A DNA stretch of 6,532 nt from contig JASLGO010000126.1 of NCBI GenBank assembly GCA_030150135.1, positions 1 through 6,532 of the forward strand. The letters are read 5' to 3'. Under the pieces are notes generated by a model. The model did not search any database, had not been told where the DNA came from, and saw only the letters and a program-made list of their open reading frames with translations. A program made the translations under genes and the position numbers. Below, one piece after another: positions 1 to 6,110 of this stretch (positions are counted from its first letter, which is position 1; each line of letters opens with the position of its first letter). Source of the stretch: Aquirhabdus sp. Lineage in GTDB: Bacteria > Pseudomonadota > Gammaproteobacteria > Pseudomonadales > Moraxellaceae.

Positions 1-1609
1 AGGATTTAAGGCTTATATTGTCGGCGGAGGCGTTCGTGACCTACTTTTGGGATTACGTCCAAAAGATTTTGATGCCGTCACCAACGCAACGCCTGCACAG
101 ATTCGTGATGTGTTTGGTAAACGTTCACGCATTATTGGTCGCCGTTTTGAACTCGCGCATGTCTATTCTGGTCGTGAAATGATCGAGGTCGCAACTTTCC
201 GCGCCCCGCCACGCAAAACATCGACCACAGCTTCAGGCATGATTACCCGCGACAATAACTGGGGTACGATTCAACAAGATTACGTCCGCCGTGATTTCAC
301 GGTGAACGCGATGTATTACCAACCGCGCGAAGGCGTGGTATTAGATTTCTGCCACGCCGCTGAAGACATCGAGCATAAACGATTAAGACTCCAAGGCAAT
401 CCAACGGTTCGCTTTGAAGAAGATCCTGTGCGCATGTTACGCACCTTGCGTTTTGCAGCAAAATTGGATTTTGAAATTGATCCTGACATTACCAAGATTC
501 TGCAACCAGAACTAACCCAACTATTGCTAGAAGTATCTCCTCATCGGATTTATGACGAAACACAAAAAATGTTCACGGGCGGACATCTCGCGCCACTTCT
601 GCCCTTACTCATTGAATATCATGTCTGGAATCGCCTATTCGTTGATGTATCTTCAGATTTAACACCCCTGATTAAAAAAGCTGCTGAAAATACGGACAAC
701 CGAATTGCGATTGGCAAGAGCATTAATCCAGCATTCTTCTACGCTGTGTTGCTGTGGGAGCCGTTCCTTGCTCGTGTGAAAGAATTAATGGCAACAGGTG
801 CACCACATTCAATTGCTTGGACACAAGCAGGACTAGACGTTCTACGTCGTCAAGCCAAACACACAGCAATTCCACGTTTTAGTGAAATGTTTATCCGTGA
901 AGTGTGGGAACTCCAACCACGCTTAGAACAACCAAAACCTCGCCAAATCCCTGCACTTGCAGCACATCCACGTTTTCGTGCTGGATTCGACTTTTTACTC
1001 ATGCGCGAACAAACAGGTGATAAAGCGGTAGGCACGATGGGTCAATGGTGGCATAACTACCAAACCCTGAGTAATGATCAAAAAGAGCGCGCAATCGCCG
1101 ACCTCAACCGTTTGCAACAACGATTACAACGGCAACGTAAAGCCAATGATCAAGTTGCCGAACCAATCGCACCATTGAATCCAGAAATTAGTCATGCTGC
1201 TTCTGAAACTGAAGCTGCATCACCACAAGAATTGATAACGACCAAAGCAAAACGCACGCGTACGCGTAAAGCCAAAAATGCAATGAATGAACAACTGCTG
1301 GATGCACTAGAAGCACAAGTTCACAAATCAGCTGTTTTTGATCAAACAGTAAGCCCAGATTCAACAAGCTTGGATTCGACGACTGAAATTGAGCCTATTC
1401 AGTTACTGCCGTCTGATGATCCTGCGATGATTCATGCCAATCTACGCGCTAAACAACGTCGAACGCCTAATCGTACCGACCGCAGCGAAGAAACAGATCG
1501 CCGTAGTATTGCGCCACGTCGTCGTCAACCACGCAGTAAGCCAGTCCAAGTGCAACCGACCATCGCAGTGACTACGGCTATGCCAAATGAATCCGAGACT
1601 TTGGCTTAG
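1..1609 (+). CDS. pcnB: Poly(A) polymerase I (PcnB), 5' end outside the window
   Basis: This enzyme adds 3' poly(A) tails to RNA from ATP, which marks bacterial RNAs for decay. The reading frame is open from base 2, so the true start lies upstream; 535 residues are visible. The nucleotidyltransferase head is clear: VGGGVRDLLLG, then KDFD with the two metal-binding Asp of the DxD motif (visible residues about 22 and 24), TNATP, IIGRRFELAHV (typical of PcnB rather than of CCA-adding enzymes), RRDFTVNAMYY and EDPVRMLRTLRFAAKL. A helical body follows to about residue 380. The last 155 or so residues look disordered, with Lys/Arg clusters (AKRTRTRKAK, APRRRQPRSK) separated by an acidic Ser/Thr/Asp stretch. 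E. coli PcnB also ends in a basic tail, but a shorter one. The gene ends two bases before folK, so the two are surely cotranscribed. Identity is near certain; the role of the tail is unknown. Confidence 0.96.
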   Translation, partial: GFKAYIVGGGVRDLLLGLRPKDFDAVTNATPAQIRDVFGKRSRIIGRRFELAHVYSGREMIEVATFRAPPRKTSTTASGMITRDNNWGTIQQDYVRRDFTVNAMYYQPREGVVLDFCHAAEDIEHKRLRLQGNPTVRFEEDPVRMLRTLRFAAKLDFEIDPDITKILQPELTQLLLEVSPHRIYDETQKMFTGGHLAPLLPLLIEYHVWNRLFVDVSSDLTPLIKKAAENTDNRIAIGKSINPAFFYAVLLWEPFLARVKELMATGAPHSIAWTQAGLDVLRRQAKHTAIPRFSEMFIREVWELQPRLEQPKPRQIPALAAHPRFRAGFDFLLMREQTGDKAVGTMGQWWHNYQTLSNDQKERAIADLNRLQQRLQRQRKANDQVAEPIAPLNPEISHAASETEAASPQELITTKAKRTRTRKAKNAMNEQLLDALEAQVHKSAVFDQTVSPDSTSLDSTTEIEPIQLLPSDDPAMIHANLRAKQRRTPNRTDRSEETDRRSIAPRRRQPRSKPVQVQPTIAVTTAMPNESETLA

Positions 1610-1611
1610 TT

Positions 1612-2178
1612 ATGTTGCGAGCGTTTATTGGTCTAGGAAGTAATTTAGCCAATGAATCAGGCGATTCACGTCAGATTCTTCGCGAGGCTGTTGCTGCAAT
1701 GGGCCTCTTTGCAATTGGACAAGTGAAAGTATCTAGCTTGTATGCAAGCAGTCCAATGGGTCCACAAGACCAACCTGATTATGTCAATGCAGCTGCACTC
1801 CTTTTCACAGACTTACAACCACACCAATTACTTGATCGACTTCAACAGCTTGAACTTAATGCTGGACGCGTGCGATTACGCCGCTGGGGCGAACGCACGC
1901 TCGATCTAGATATCCTCATCATGGATCACAACACGTCAAATCTTACCGAAGATAAGAGCTCACCATCTCCGTCAGACCAACAATCTGACATGATAAAAAT
2001 TCATGATGAACGGCTGATATTGCCGCATATTGGTATTCTTGATCGGACTTTTGTCGTTCAACCTCTGTTAGAATTAGACGCCCATTTGGTCATCAATGGG
2101 ACATCTCTAGCAGATTGCACTGCCGCATCGACAACAAGCGGAATTCGTATCATCGCTGATGTAGGTTGGGAAAAATAA
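1612..2178 (+). CDS. folK: 2-amino-4-hydroxy-6-hydroxymethyldihydropteridine pyrophosphokinase (HPPK)
   Basis: HPPK transfers pyrophosphate from ATP to 6-hydroxymethyl-7,8-dihydropterin, the step before dihydropteroate synthase in folate synthesis; it is cytosolic. The family signatures are present: FIGLGSNLANE at the N-terminus, SSPMGPQDQPDYVNAA (residues 46-61), and RRWGERTLDLDI (90-101) with the two Mg-binding Asp at 98 and 100, then LPH and FVVQPLLEL near the end. It has 188 residues against about 160 in E. coli. The extra length is mostly a Ser/Asp/Gln/Pro-rich insertion of about 21 residues between DLDILIMD and ERLILPH, where other enzymes have a short GNEVIN-like turn, plus a longer C-terminus. 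The ATG lies two bases after the pcnB stop, without a strong Shine-Dalgarno sequence, which suggests translational coupling. panB and panC follow, as in the pcnB-folK-panBC arrangement known from other gammaproteobacteria. Confidence 0.95.
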   Translation: MLRAFIGLGSNLANESGDSRQILREAVAAMGLFAIGQVKVSSLYASSPMGPQDQPDYVNAAALLFTDLQPHQLLDRLQQLELNAGRVRLRRWGERTLDLDILIMDHNTSNLTEDKSSPSPSDQQSDMIKIHDERLILPHIGILDRTFVVQPLLELDAHLVINGTSLADCTAASTTSGIRIIADVGWEK

Positions 2179-2270
2179 AACGACCATGATCTTGATGATT
2201 AATCCATGCAGTTTGATCAGAGTGCCGTGAATACTGCATTGCAGACGGACAGTTTTTAGGAGAGCTTACA
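2179..2270 (+). promoter_or_regulatory. folK-panB spacer with inverted repeats
   Basis: The 92-bp gap has no run of T after a hairpin, so it is not an intrinsic terminator. It does hold a perfect 7-base inverted repeat, ATGCAGT (2206-2212) and ACTGCAT (2233-2239), with a 20-base loop. A competing small hairpin, CTGC-ATT-GCAG (2234-2244), uses the same right arm. No convincing -35/-10 pair is visible; the best, TTGATC (2212) with TGCATT (2235), is weak. Whether the structure regulates panB is unknown. Confidence 0.3.
2258..2262 (+). promoter_or_regulatory. Shine-Dalgarno sequence of panB
   Basis: AGGAG lies eight bases before the ATG at 2271. It is the strongest ribosome binding site in the folK-panB-panC block and fixes the panB start. 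folK and panC have much weaker sites. Confidence 0.85.
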
Positions 2271-3074
2271 ATGATTCGCCTCAGTCACTTAAATCAATAC
2301 AAAACAGACGGCAAACCATTTTCCTGCCTCACTTGCTACGATGCCAGTTTCGCCAAAGCCATGGAAATCGCAGAGATTGACTCCATTCTGATTGGCGACT
2401 CACTCGGTATGGTCATCCAAGGTCACGACTCAACATTACCTGTCACTGTTGAAGATATTGCTTATCACACTCGCGCTGTAGCGCGCGCAAACAAACACGC
2501 ATTTATTATGGCTGATTTGCCATTTATGTCCTACGCAACTATTCCCGATGCCATCAGTGCTGCCACAAAGATCATGCAAGCTGGCGCTCATGCGGTCAAA
2601 CTTGAAGGCGGCGCTTGGCTTGCAGAAACCGTTCGTATTCTGAAACAAAATGGCATCCCCTGCTGTGTTCACTTAGGTCTCACACCTCAATCCGTCAATG
2701 TTTTCGGTGGATACAAGCTGCAAGGTAAAAATCGTGACGCAGCAGATCAACTCCTCAGTGATTGCCAAGCCGTAGTTGATGCTGGTGCAGCACTACTACT
2801 GCTTGAAGTTGTCCCAGCCCAATTGGCAAAAGAAGTCCAATCACGCTTTCATATTCCCGTGATCGGGATTGGCGCTGGCGTAGATTGTGATGGGCAAGTA
2901 CTCGTCATGCATGACATGCTCGGTTTAAACTTTGAAAAGCCTGCACGGTTTGTGCATGACTTCTTACAAGGCAAAGGTAATATTGTTGAGGCCTTCCGTG
3001 ATTTTCATCAATCTGTACAACAACGTCGTTACCCTGAGCCAAAACATGCTTTTCATGTTGATTTAGCACGCTAA
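2271..3074 (+). CDS. panB: 3-methyl-2-oxobutanoate hydroxymethyltransferase (ketopantoate hydroxymethyltransferase)
   Basis: PanB makes ketopantoate from 2-oxoisovalerate and 5,10-methylenetetrahydrofolate, the first committed step of pantothenate (and so coenzyme A) synthesis. It is a cytosolic TIM-barrel enzyme that forms decamers in E. coli. The 267 residues match the family length (264 in E. coli). Visible motifs are LTCYDASFA (20-28), ILIGDSLGMV with Mg-binding Asp43, MADLPFMSY with Asp82, AVKLEGG with Lys110 and Glu112, HLGLTPQ (134-140), LLLEVVP with the likely catalytic Glu179, and IGIGAG (198-203). No key residue is missing. The start is fixed by AGGAG eight bases upstream. It needs a folate cofactor, which makes its position next to folK functionally sensible. 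panC follows after 70 bp. Confidence 0.98.
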   Translation: MIRLSHLNQYKTDGKPFSCLTCYDASFAKAMEIAEIDSILIGDSLGMVIQGHDSTLPVTVEDIAYHTRAVARANKHAFIMADLPFMSYATIPDAISAATKIMQAGAHAVKLEGGAWLAETVRILKQNGIPCCVHLGLTPQSVNVFGGYKLQGKNRDAADQLLSDCQAVVDAGAALLLLEVVPAQLAKEVQSRFHIPVIGIGAGVDCDGQVLVMHDMLGLNFEKPARFVHDFLQGKGNIVEAFRDFHQSVQQRRYPEPKHAFHVDLAR

Positions 3075-3144
3075 GTCACTCAAGACCACATCAATCTGAA
3101 AAAGAAAACCTTATTTACATCAAAATCTGTACGAGAGCCATTGC

Positions 3145-4011
3145 ATGAGAACAGAAGTCACCATTCAAGGTCTACATGCCGCACTGACATCAGTGCGCGC
3201 AAGCCGCAAAAGTATTGGCTTTGTCGCCACAATGGGCAATTTGCATGACGGTCACTTAAAACTAGTACAAGAAGCTCACCAATTATGTGATGTGGTTGTT
3301 GTGAGTATTTTTGTCAACCCTACGCAATTTGGTGCGGGCGAAGATTTTGCAAACTATCCACGCACATTTGAAGCCGATAGCAACCTCCTTGCCGAAGCCA
3401 AATGTGACATTCTCTTTGCGCCGAGCATCGAAGAAATTTATGGCACTGAACCACAAAAAACAACGGTTCAAGTTGATGCTTTAGCCAACGATCTATGCGG
3501 AAAATCTCGCGTTGGGCATTTTACGGGCGTCGCTACAGTAGTCACTAAGCTATTTAATATCGTACAGCCGAATGTCGCCTTGTTTGGTGAAAAAGACTAT
3601 CAACAACTGGCAATCATTCGTCATGTTGCGCGCGATCTATGCTTTGACATCGATGTCGTTGGTGTTCCAACTGTTCGTGCTGAAGACGGTCTCGCACTGA
3701 GTTCGCGTAATGGTTATTTATCTGAGGAAGAACGCACCCTCGCTCCAGCCATTTATGCAATGATGAGTAGTATTCAACAAAACATTCTCGCCGCTGTTGA
3801 ACATGGAAAGGTTGACTTTGTTGCACTTGCAAAGGAAGGACGCAAAACCCTCGAATCACAAAAATTCGTGGTGGATTACGTCGAAATCCGCAACCCTGAT
3901 TTAAGCCCAGCAGACATCACAAGTGGCAAATGGGTCATTTTAGTAGCAGCTAAAATGGGGAAAACAAGGCTCATCGACAACCTCACCGTCACGCGCGCAG
4001 CAGAAGATTAA
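3145..4011 (+). CDS. panC: Pantothenate synthetase (pantoate--beta-alanine ligase)
   Basis: PanC joins pantoate and beta-alanine with ATP through a pantoyl-adenylate intermediate, the last step of pantothenate synthesis. It belongs to the class I aminoacyl-tRNA synthetase-like nucleotidyltransferases. It has 288 residues against 283 in E. coli. The motifs are complete: ATMGNLHDGHLKLV with the HxGH motif at 34-37, VVSIFVNPTQF (52-62), YPRT (71-74), VGHFTGVATVVTKLFN (123-138), FGEKDYQQL (147-155), and the KMSKS-like loop in LALSSRNGYL (183-192). The 70-bp gap after panB shows no terminator, so the genes form one unit; a modest GAGAG (3133-3137) serves as ribosome binding site. panD and panE, which supply beta-alanine and pantoate, are not in the window. 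An intrinsic terminator follows the stop codon. Confidence 0.98.
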   Translation: MRTEVTIQGLHAALTSVRASRKSIGFVATMGNLHDGHLKLVQEAHQLCDVVVVSIFVNPTQFGAGEDFANYPRTFEADSNLLAEAKCDILFAPSIEEIYGTEPQKTTVQVDALANDLCGKSRVGHFTGVATVVTKLFNIVQPNVALFGEKDYQQLAIIRHVARDLCFDIDVVGVPTVRAEDGLALSSRNGYLSEEERTLAPAIYAMMSSIQQNILAAVEHGKVDFVALAKEGRKTLESQKFVVDYVEIRNPDLSPADITSGKWVILVAAKMGKTRLIDNLTVTRAAED

Positions 4012-4028
4012 ATCGCGACCAAACACCA

Positions 4029-4042
4029 GCTTTCATGAAAGC
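4029..4042. repeat. 14-bp perfect palindrome before the terminator
   Basis: GCTTTCATGAAAGC reads the same on both strands and abuts the A-run of the terminator hairpin. It could form a small accessory hairpin in the panC 3' end or bind a dimeric protein. No function is evident. Confidence 0.4.
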
Positions 4043-4074
4043 AAAAATGCGCCCACAAATTTGTGGGCGTTTTT
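4043..4074 (+). terminator. Intrinsic terminator of the pcnB-folK-panBC unit
   Basis: CGCCCACAAA (4050-4059) pairs perfectly with TTTGTGGGCG (4060-4069), giving a GC-rich stem with a small loop, followed by TTTTT (4070-4074). The stem is preceded by AAAAA (4043-4047), so it could work in both directions, although no gene converges on it here. It separates the pantothenate unit from rapZ. Confidence 0.92.
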
Positions 4075-4141
4075 ACACTTAAAGAAAATTTACATTTTTT
4101 CAAAACACCGGAAGTCAAAGCGATCATAATTTCTCGCGATA

Positions 4142-4191
4142 TTTACGCTCCCTCAATATTAAAAATAGAATTGGCTATATTTTTTAGCCAA
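4142..4191 (+). promoter_or_regulatory. Candidate rapZ promoter with overlapping inverted repeat
   Basis: rapZ follows a terminator and so needs its own promoter. The best match by eye is TTTACG (4142-4147), an 18-base spacer, and TAGAAT (4166-4171), with an expected start near 4178 and a leader of about 70 bases. An alternative -10 is TATATT (4176-4181). A perfect inverted repeat, TTGGCTA (4171-4177) and TAGCCAA (4185-4191) with a 7-base loop, overlaps the -10 edge and start site, an operator-like position. The promoter is a prediction; the repeat is directly visible. Confidence 0.4.
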
Positions 4192-4247
4192 GAACAGATG
4201 TAAAGTTAACACTTAAAATCATAACAACCCATTGTGAAAACGATACT

Positions 4248-5099
4248 GTGAAAAAACTACTCATTGTTTCTGGTCGTTCAGGTGCAGGCAAAAGCTCCAC
4301 ATTGCACATGCTTGAAGATCTCGGCTACTACTGCATTGACAACCTTCCACTGGCATTACTACCAGAGATCGTTGCCAAACTCGATGCTCAAAACAACATT
4401 GAAATGCTCGCACTCGGTGTTGATGTCCGTACACCTAAATCCGACCTCATGCAATTTGAAGACATTCTGGAACAACTGCGCAAGCACGGCGAAATTGAAG
4501 TCATATTTCTCAATGCACGAGATGACGTACTCCTCGCACGTTATGGCGCAACTAGACGCCGCCATCCACTCTCTGATCGCTACAATACCATCAGTGAAGC
4601 GCTCCAAGCCGAGGAATCGCTGCTATCAGGAATCGCCAGACACGCCACGCTCACGTTGGATACCAGCACATTAAATGTGCATGAACTGCAACATACACTC
4701 TCTGTAAAAACAGGACAGAGTGAGCGTATGATCTTAATTTTGCAATCATTTGGTTATAAGCGCGGCGTTCCTCTCGATGCAGATTTTATGTTTGATGTTC
4801 GGCATCTCCCCAATCCACATTGGCAGCCAGATTTACGAGCGCTGACGGGAATGGATACCGAGGTACAAGAGTTTCTAAATAGCAACGCAGATGTCAACGA
4901 AATGTATCATGACATCCTCACATTTCTGCTAAAATGGTTACCTATGTTCGCCGCAAGCCATCGTCACTACCTCACCGTAGCGATCGGTTGCACTGGTGGT
5001 CAGCATCGGTCTGTTTATCTTGTCAATCGACTGGCTGACGCACTCAAAGCACAGTGGCCCACTCAAACCTTACATCGCGAATTAAAATATTGGTCATGA
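4248..5099 (+). CDS. rapZ: RapZ-family nucleotide-binding protein (YhbJ, RNase adapter)
   Basis: In E. coli RapZ senses glucosamine-6-phosphate and delivers the small RNA GlmZ to RNase E, controlling GlmS. The N-terminal P-loop domain starts IVSGRSGAGKSS (Walker A, residues 6-17) and has EDLGYYCIDNLP (23-34) and GVDVR (57-61). The C-terminal domain has SFGYKRGVPLDADFMFDVRHLPNPHW (167-192) and VAIGCTGGQHRSVYLVNRLADAL (244-266); His191 and Arg254 match the E. coli positions linked to glucosamine-6-phosphate binding. Length is 283 (284 in E. coli). The start is GTG, chosen because the family begins right before the IVSGRSG strand; no Shine-Dalgarno sequence is visible. It ends in HRELKYWS, without the Lys-Arg-Lys tail that E. 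coli uses to bind GlmZ, so the sRNA role may not apply here. The stop overlaps the start of npr. Confidence 0.95.
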   Translation: MKKLLIVSGRSGAGKSSTLHMLEDLGYYCIDNLPLALLPEIVAKLDAQNNIEMLALGVDVRTPKSDLMQFEDILEQLRKHGEIEVIFLNARDDVLLARYGATRRRHPLSDRYNTISEALQAEESLLSGIARHATLTLDTSTLNVHELQHTLSVKTGQSERMILILQSFGYKRGVPLDADFMFDVRHLPNPHWQPDLRALTGMDTEVQEFLNSNADVNEMYHDILTFLLKWLPMFAASHRHYLTVAIGCTGGQHRSVYLVNRLADALKAQWPTQTLHRELKYWS

Positions 5100-5392
5100 C
5101 AGCATCTGGATCAGAAACACCGCCAATCGACACCACACTTGATGTGGTCAACAAGCTCGGTTTGCATGCGCGCGCATGCGGCAAGCTCATTGAAGTCACC
5201 TCGCGCCATCGTTGTGATATCAAGATTGGTCATGGCGACTCGCTTGTCGATGCAAAAAACATCATGGCACTCCTTATGCTCGGTGCGGGCAAGGGCACAA
5301 CATTACGTCTTGTTGTCCAAGGCTCAGATCAAGATAAAGCGCATGCTGCAATCCGTGAACTATTTGTCGCTCGATTTTACGAAGCTGAATAA
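5096..5392 (+). CDS. ptsO: NPr, HPr-like phosphocarrier of the nitrogen-related PTS
   Basis: NPr takes phosphate from EI-Ntr (PtsP) and passes it to EIIA-Ntr (PtsN) in a regulatory, non-transporting phosphotransferase chain. The 98 residues fit the HPr family. The active-site histidine is His24 in VVNKLGLHARACGKL, and NIMALLMLGAGKGTTLRLVV matches the regulatory-helix region, closer to NPr (ALLMLxxxKG) than to sugar-PTS HPr (GLMSLG). The usual Pro after HAR is Ala here. I chose the ATG at 5096, which overlaps the rapZ stop as ATGA; an in-frame GTG at 5054 would add 14 residues coded inside rapZ and is less likely. The overlap suggests translational coupling, as expected for the conserved rapZ-npr pair. 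ptsN and ptsP are not in the window. The symbol npr is used in enterobacteria. Confidence 0.92.
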   Translation: MTASGSETPPIDTTLDVVNKLGLHARACGKLIEVTSRHRCDIKIGHGDSLVDAKNIMALLMLGAGKGTTLRLVVQGSDQDKAHAAIRELFVARFYEAE

Positions 5393-5490
5393 ACCAGATT
5401 TTTGTAAACACATCTACAATTGGAACTGTGTTTTAAAATCCATACCAACTCCTCAAATCCACTTTTCAAAGAACATATTCGAAATACATT
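5393..5490 (+). promoter_or_regulatory. npr-darP spacer with inverted repeat
   Basis: The 98-bp gap is AT-rich and contains AAACACA (5406-5412) and TGTGTTT (5427-5433), a perfect 7-base inverted repeat whose arm centres are 21 bp apart. TAAAAT (5434-5439) could be a -10 box, with a poor -35 match TCTACA (5413-5418) 15 bases upstream. No intrinsic terminator is seen, so darP may be read through from rapZ-npr, from its own weak promoter, or both. Confidence 0.25.
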
Positions 5491-6021
5491 ATGCGTAAAA
5501 GACCCTACACTGCTGATGCTCCAGACTTTGATGATCTCGAAGATCGCCCAAGTAAAACTGAACAAAAAAAGGCAATGGCACGTCTACAACTGCTCGGGGA
5601 GAAGCTTGCAGCACTACCACCTGCAAAAATTGAAGCACTTCCCGTCAGCGATACACTGATTTCAAGTTTACTTGAAATGGCTCGGATTCCTAGCTTTGAA
5701 GCGCGTCGTCGTCAATCCCAGCTACTGGCCAAACTCCTCAAGCATGAAAATGAAAGCGAAATCCTTGCTGCGCTAAACCATAAACAACCCGCAAGAAAAC
5801 AAGCTCAGTTGACTCGCTGGGTTGATCGACTCCTAGCCCAAGGTGATGGCTCGCTCAACGACTTCGTTCGTCAATTCCCTGCAGCGGAACGCCACACACT
5901 ACGTCAGCATGTGATGCGTGTACAAAAAGCACGCGTAGATAATGCCTCTGAACAAGAAATCAAAGACATGCTTCAAACCTTAGAGAACTACGTCACCCAA
6001 GTGGCGCTACTATCTGAATAA
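5491..6021 (+). CDS. darP: DarP (YjgA, DUF615), ribosome maturation factor
   Basis: DarP (formerly YjgA) binds 50S precursors in E. coli and helps late maturation of the peptidyl transferase centre. The protein has 176 residues (183 in E. coli). An acidic N-terminus (DFDDLEDRPSKTEQKK) leads into a helical domain with RLQLLGEKLAALPPAKIEALPVSD, LLEMARIPSFEARRRQSQLLAKLL (61-84) and WVDRLLAQGD, then FPAAERHTLRQHVMRVQKARV. The EARRRQ..L..KLL segment aligns with EGRRRQLQLIGKML of E. coli. No membrane segment or signal peptide is seen. The ATG has no strong Shine-Dalgarno sequence. In pseudomonads the yjgA gene also lies close to ptsO, so the position supports the call. The gene is followed by the pilA control region, without an obvious terminator. 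Confidence 0.92.
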   Translation: MRKRPYTADAPDFDDLEDRPSKTEQKKAMARLQLLGEKLAALPPAKIEALPVSDTLISSLLEMARIPSFEARRRQSQLLAKLLKHENESEILAALNHKQPARKQAQLTRWVDRLLAQGDGSLNDFVRQFPAAERHTLRQHVMRVQKARVDNASEQEIKDMLQTLENYVTQVALLSE

Positions 6022-6110
6022 AGCTGCTACCTATGCATTGACCTTTAATCACAACAAAACCACCGCAATTTAACCAAAAGATGAGAACCAGTACCCATTT
6101 TAAGCACATC

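Noticed and set aside
47..49. TTG as the start codon of pcnB
   Set aside because: The frame is open to the window edge, and the upstream residues (GFKAYIVGGGVRDLL) are conserved PcnB sequence, so the gene is simply cut by the edge.
850..1035. Small antisense reading frame inside pcnB
   Set aside because: It lies wholly opposite a conserved gene, has no ribosome binding site or recognisable product, and fits the pattern of a chance frame.
2436..2672. Antisense reading frame inside panB
   Set aside because: Opposite a fully conserved enzyme gene; Cys/Ser/Asn-rich composition typical of a shadow frame.
3283..3859. Two antisense reading frames inside panC
   Set aside because: No start signals and no family resemblance; panC is intact over the whole stretch.
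4075..4217. Direct repeat ACACTTAAA at 4075 and 4209
   Set aside because: Nine AT-rich bases repeated 134 bp apart in an AT-rich spacer is expected by chance; no element borders are seen.
4264..4674. Same-strand overlapping frame inside rapZ
   Set aside because: Out of frame with an intact rapZ, no ribosome binding site, and no recognisable motif.
5054..5095. Upstream GTG start for npr, adding 14 residues
   Set aside because: The ATG at 5096 gives the usual NPr length and the common ATGA overlap with rapZ; the extra residues have no family counterpart.
5139..5659. Overlapping frames across the npr-darP junction on both strands
   Set aside because: They run across two real genes in other frames, with translations of unlikely composition and no start signals.
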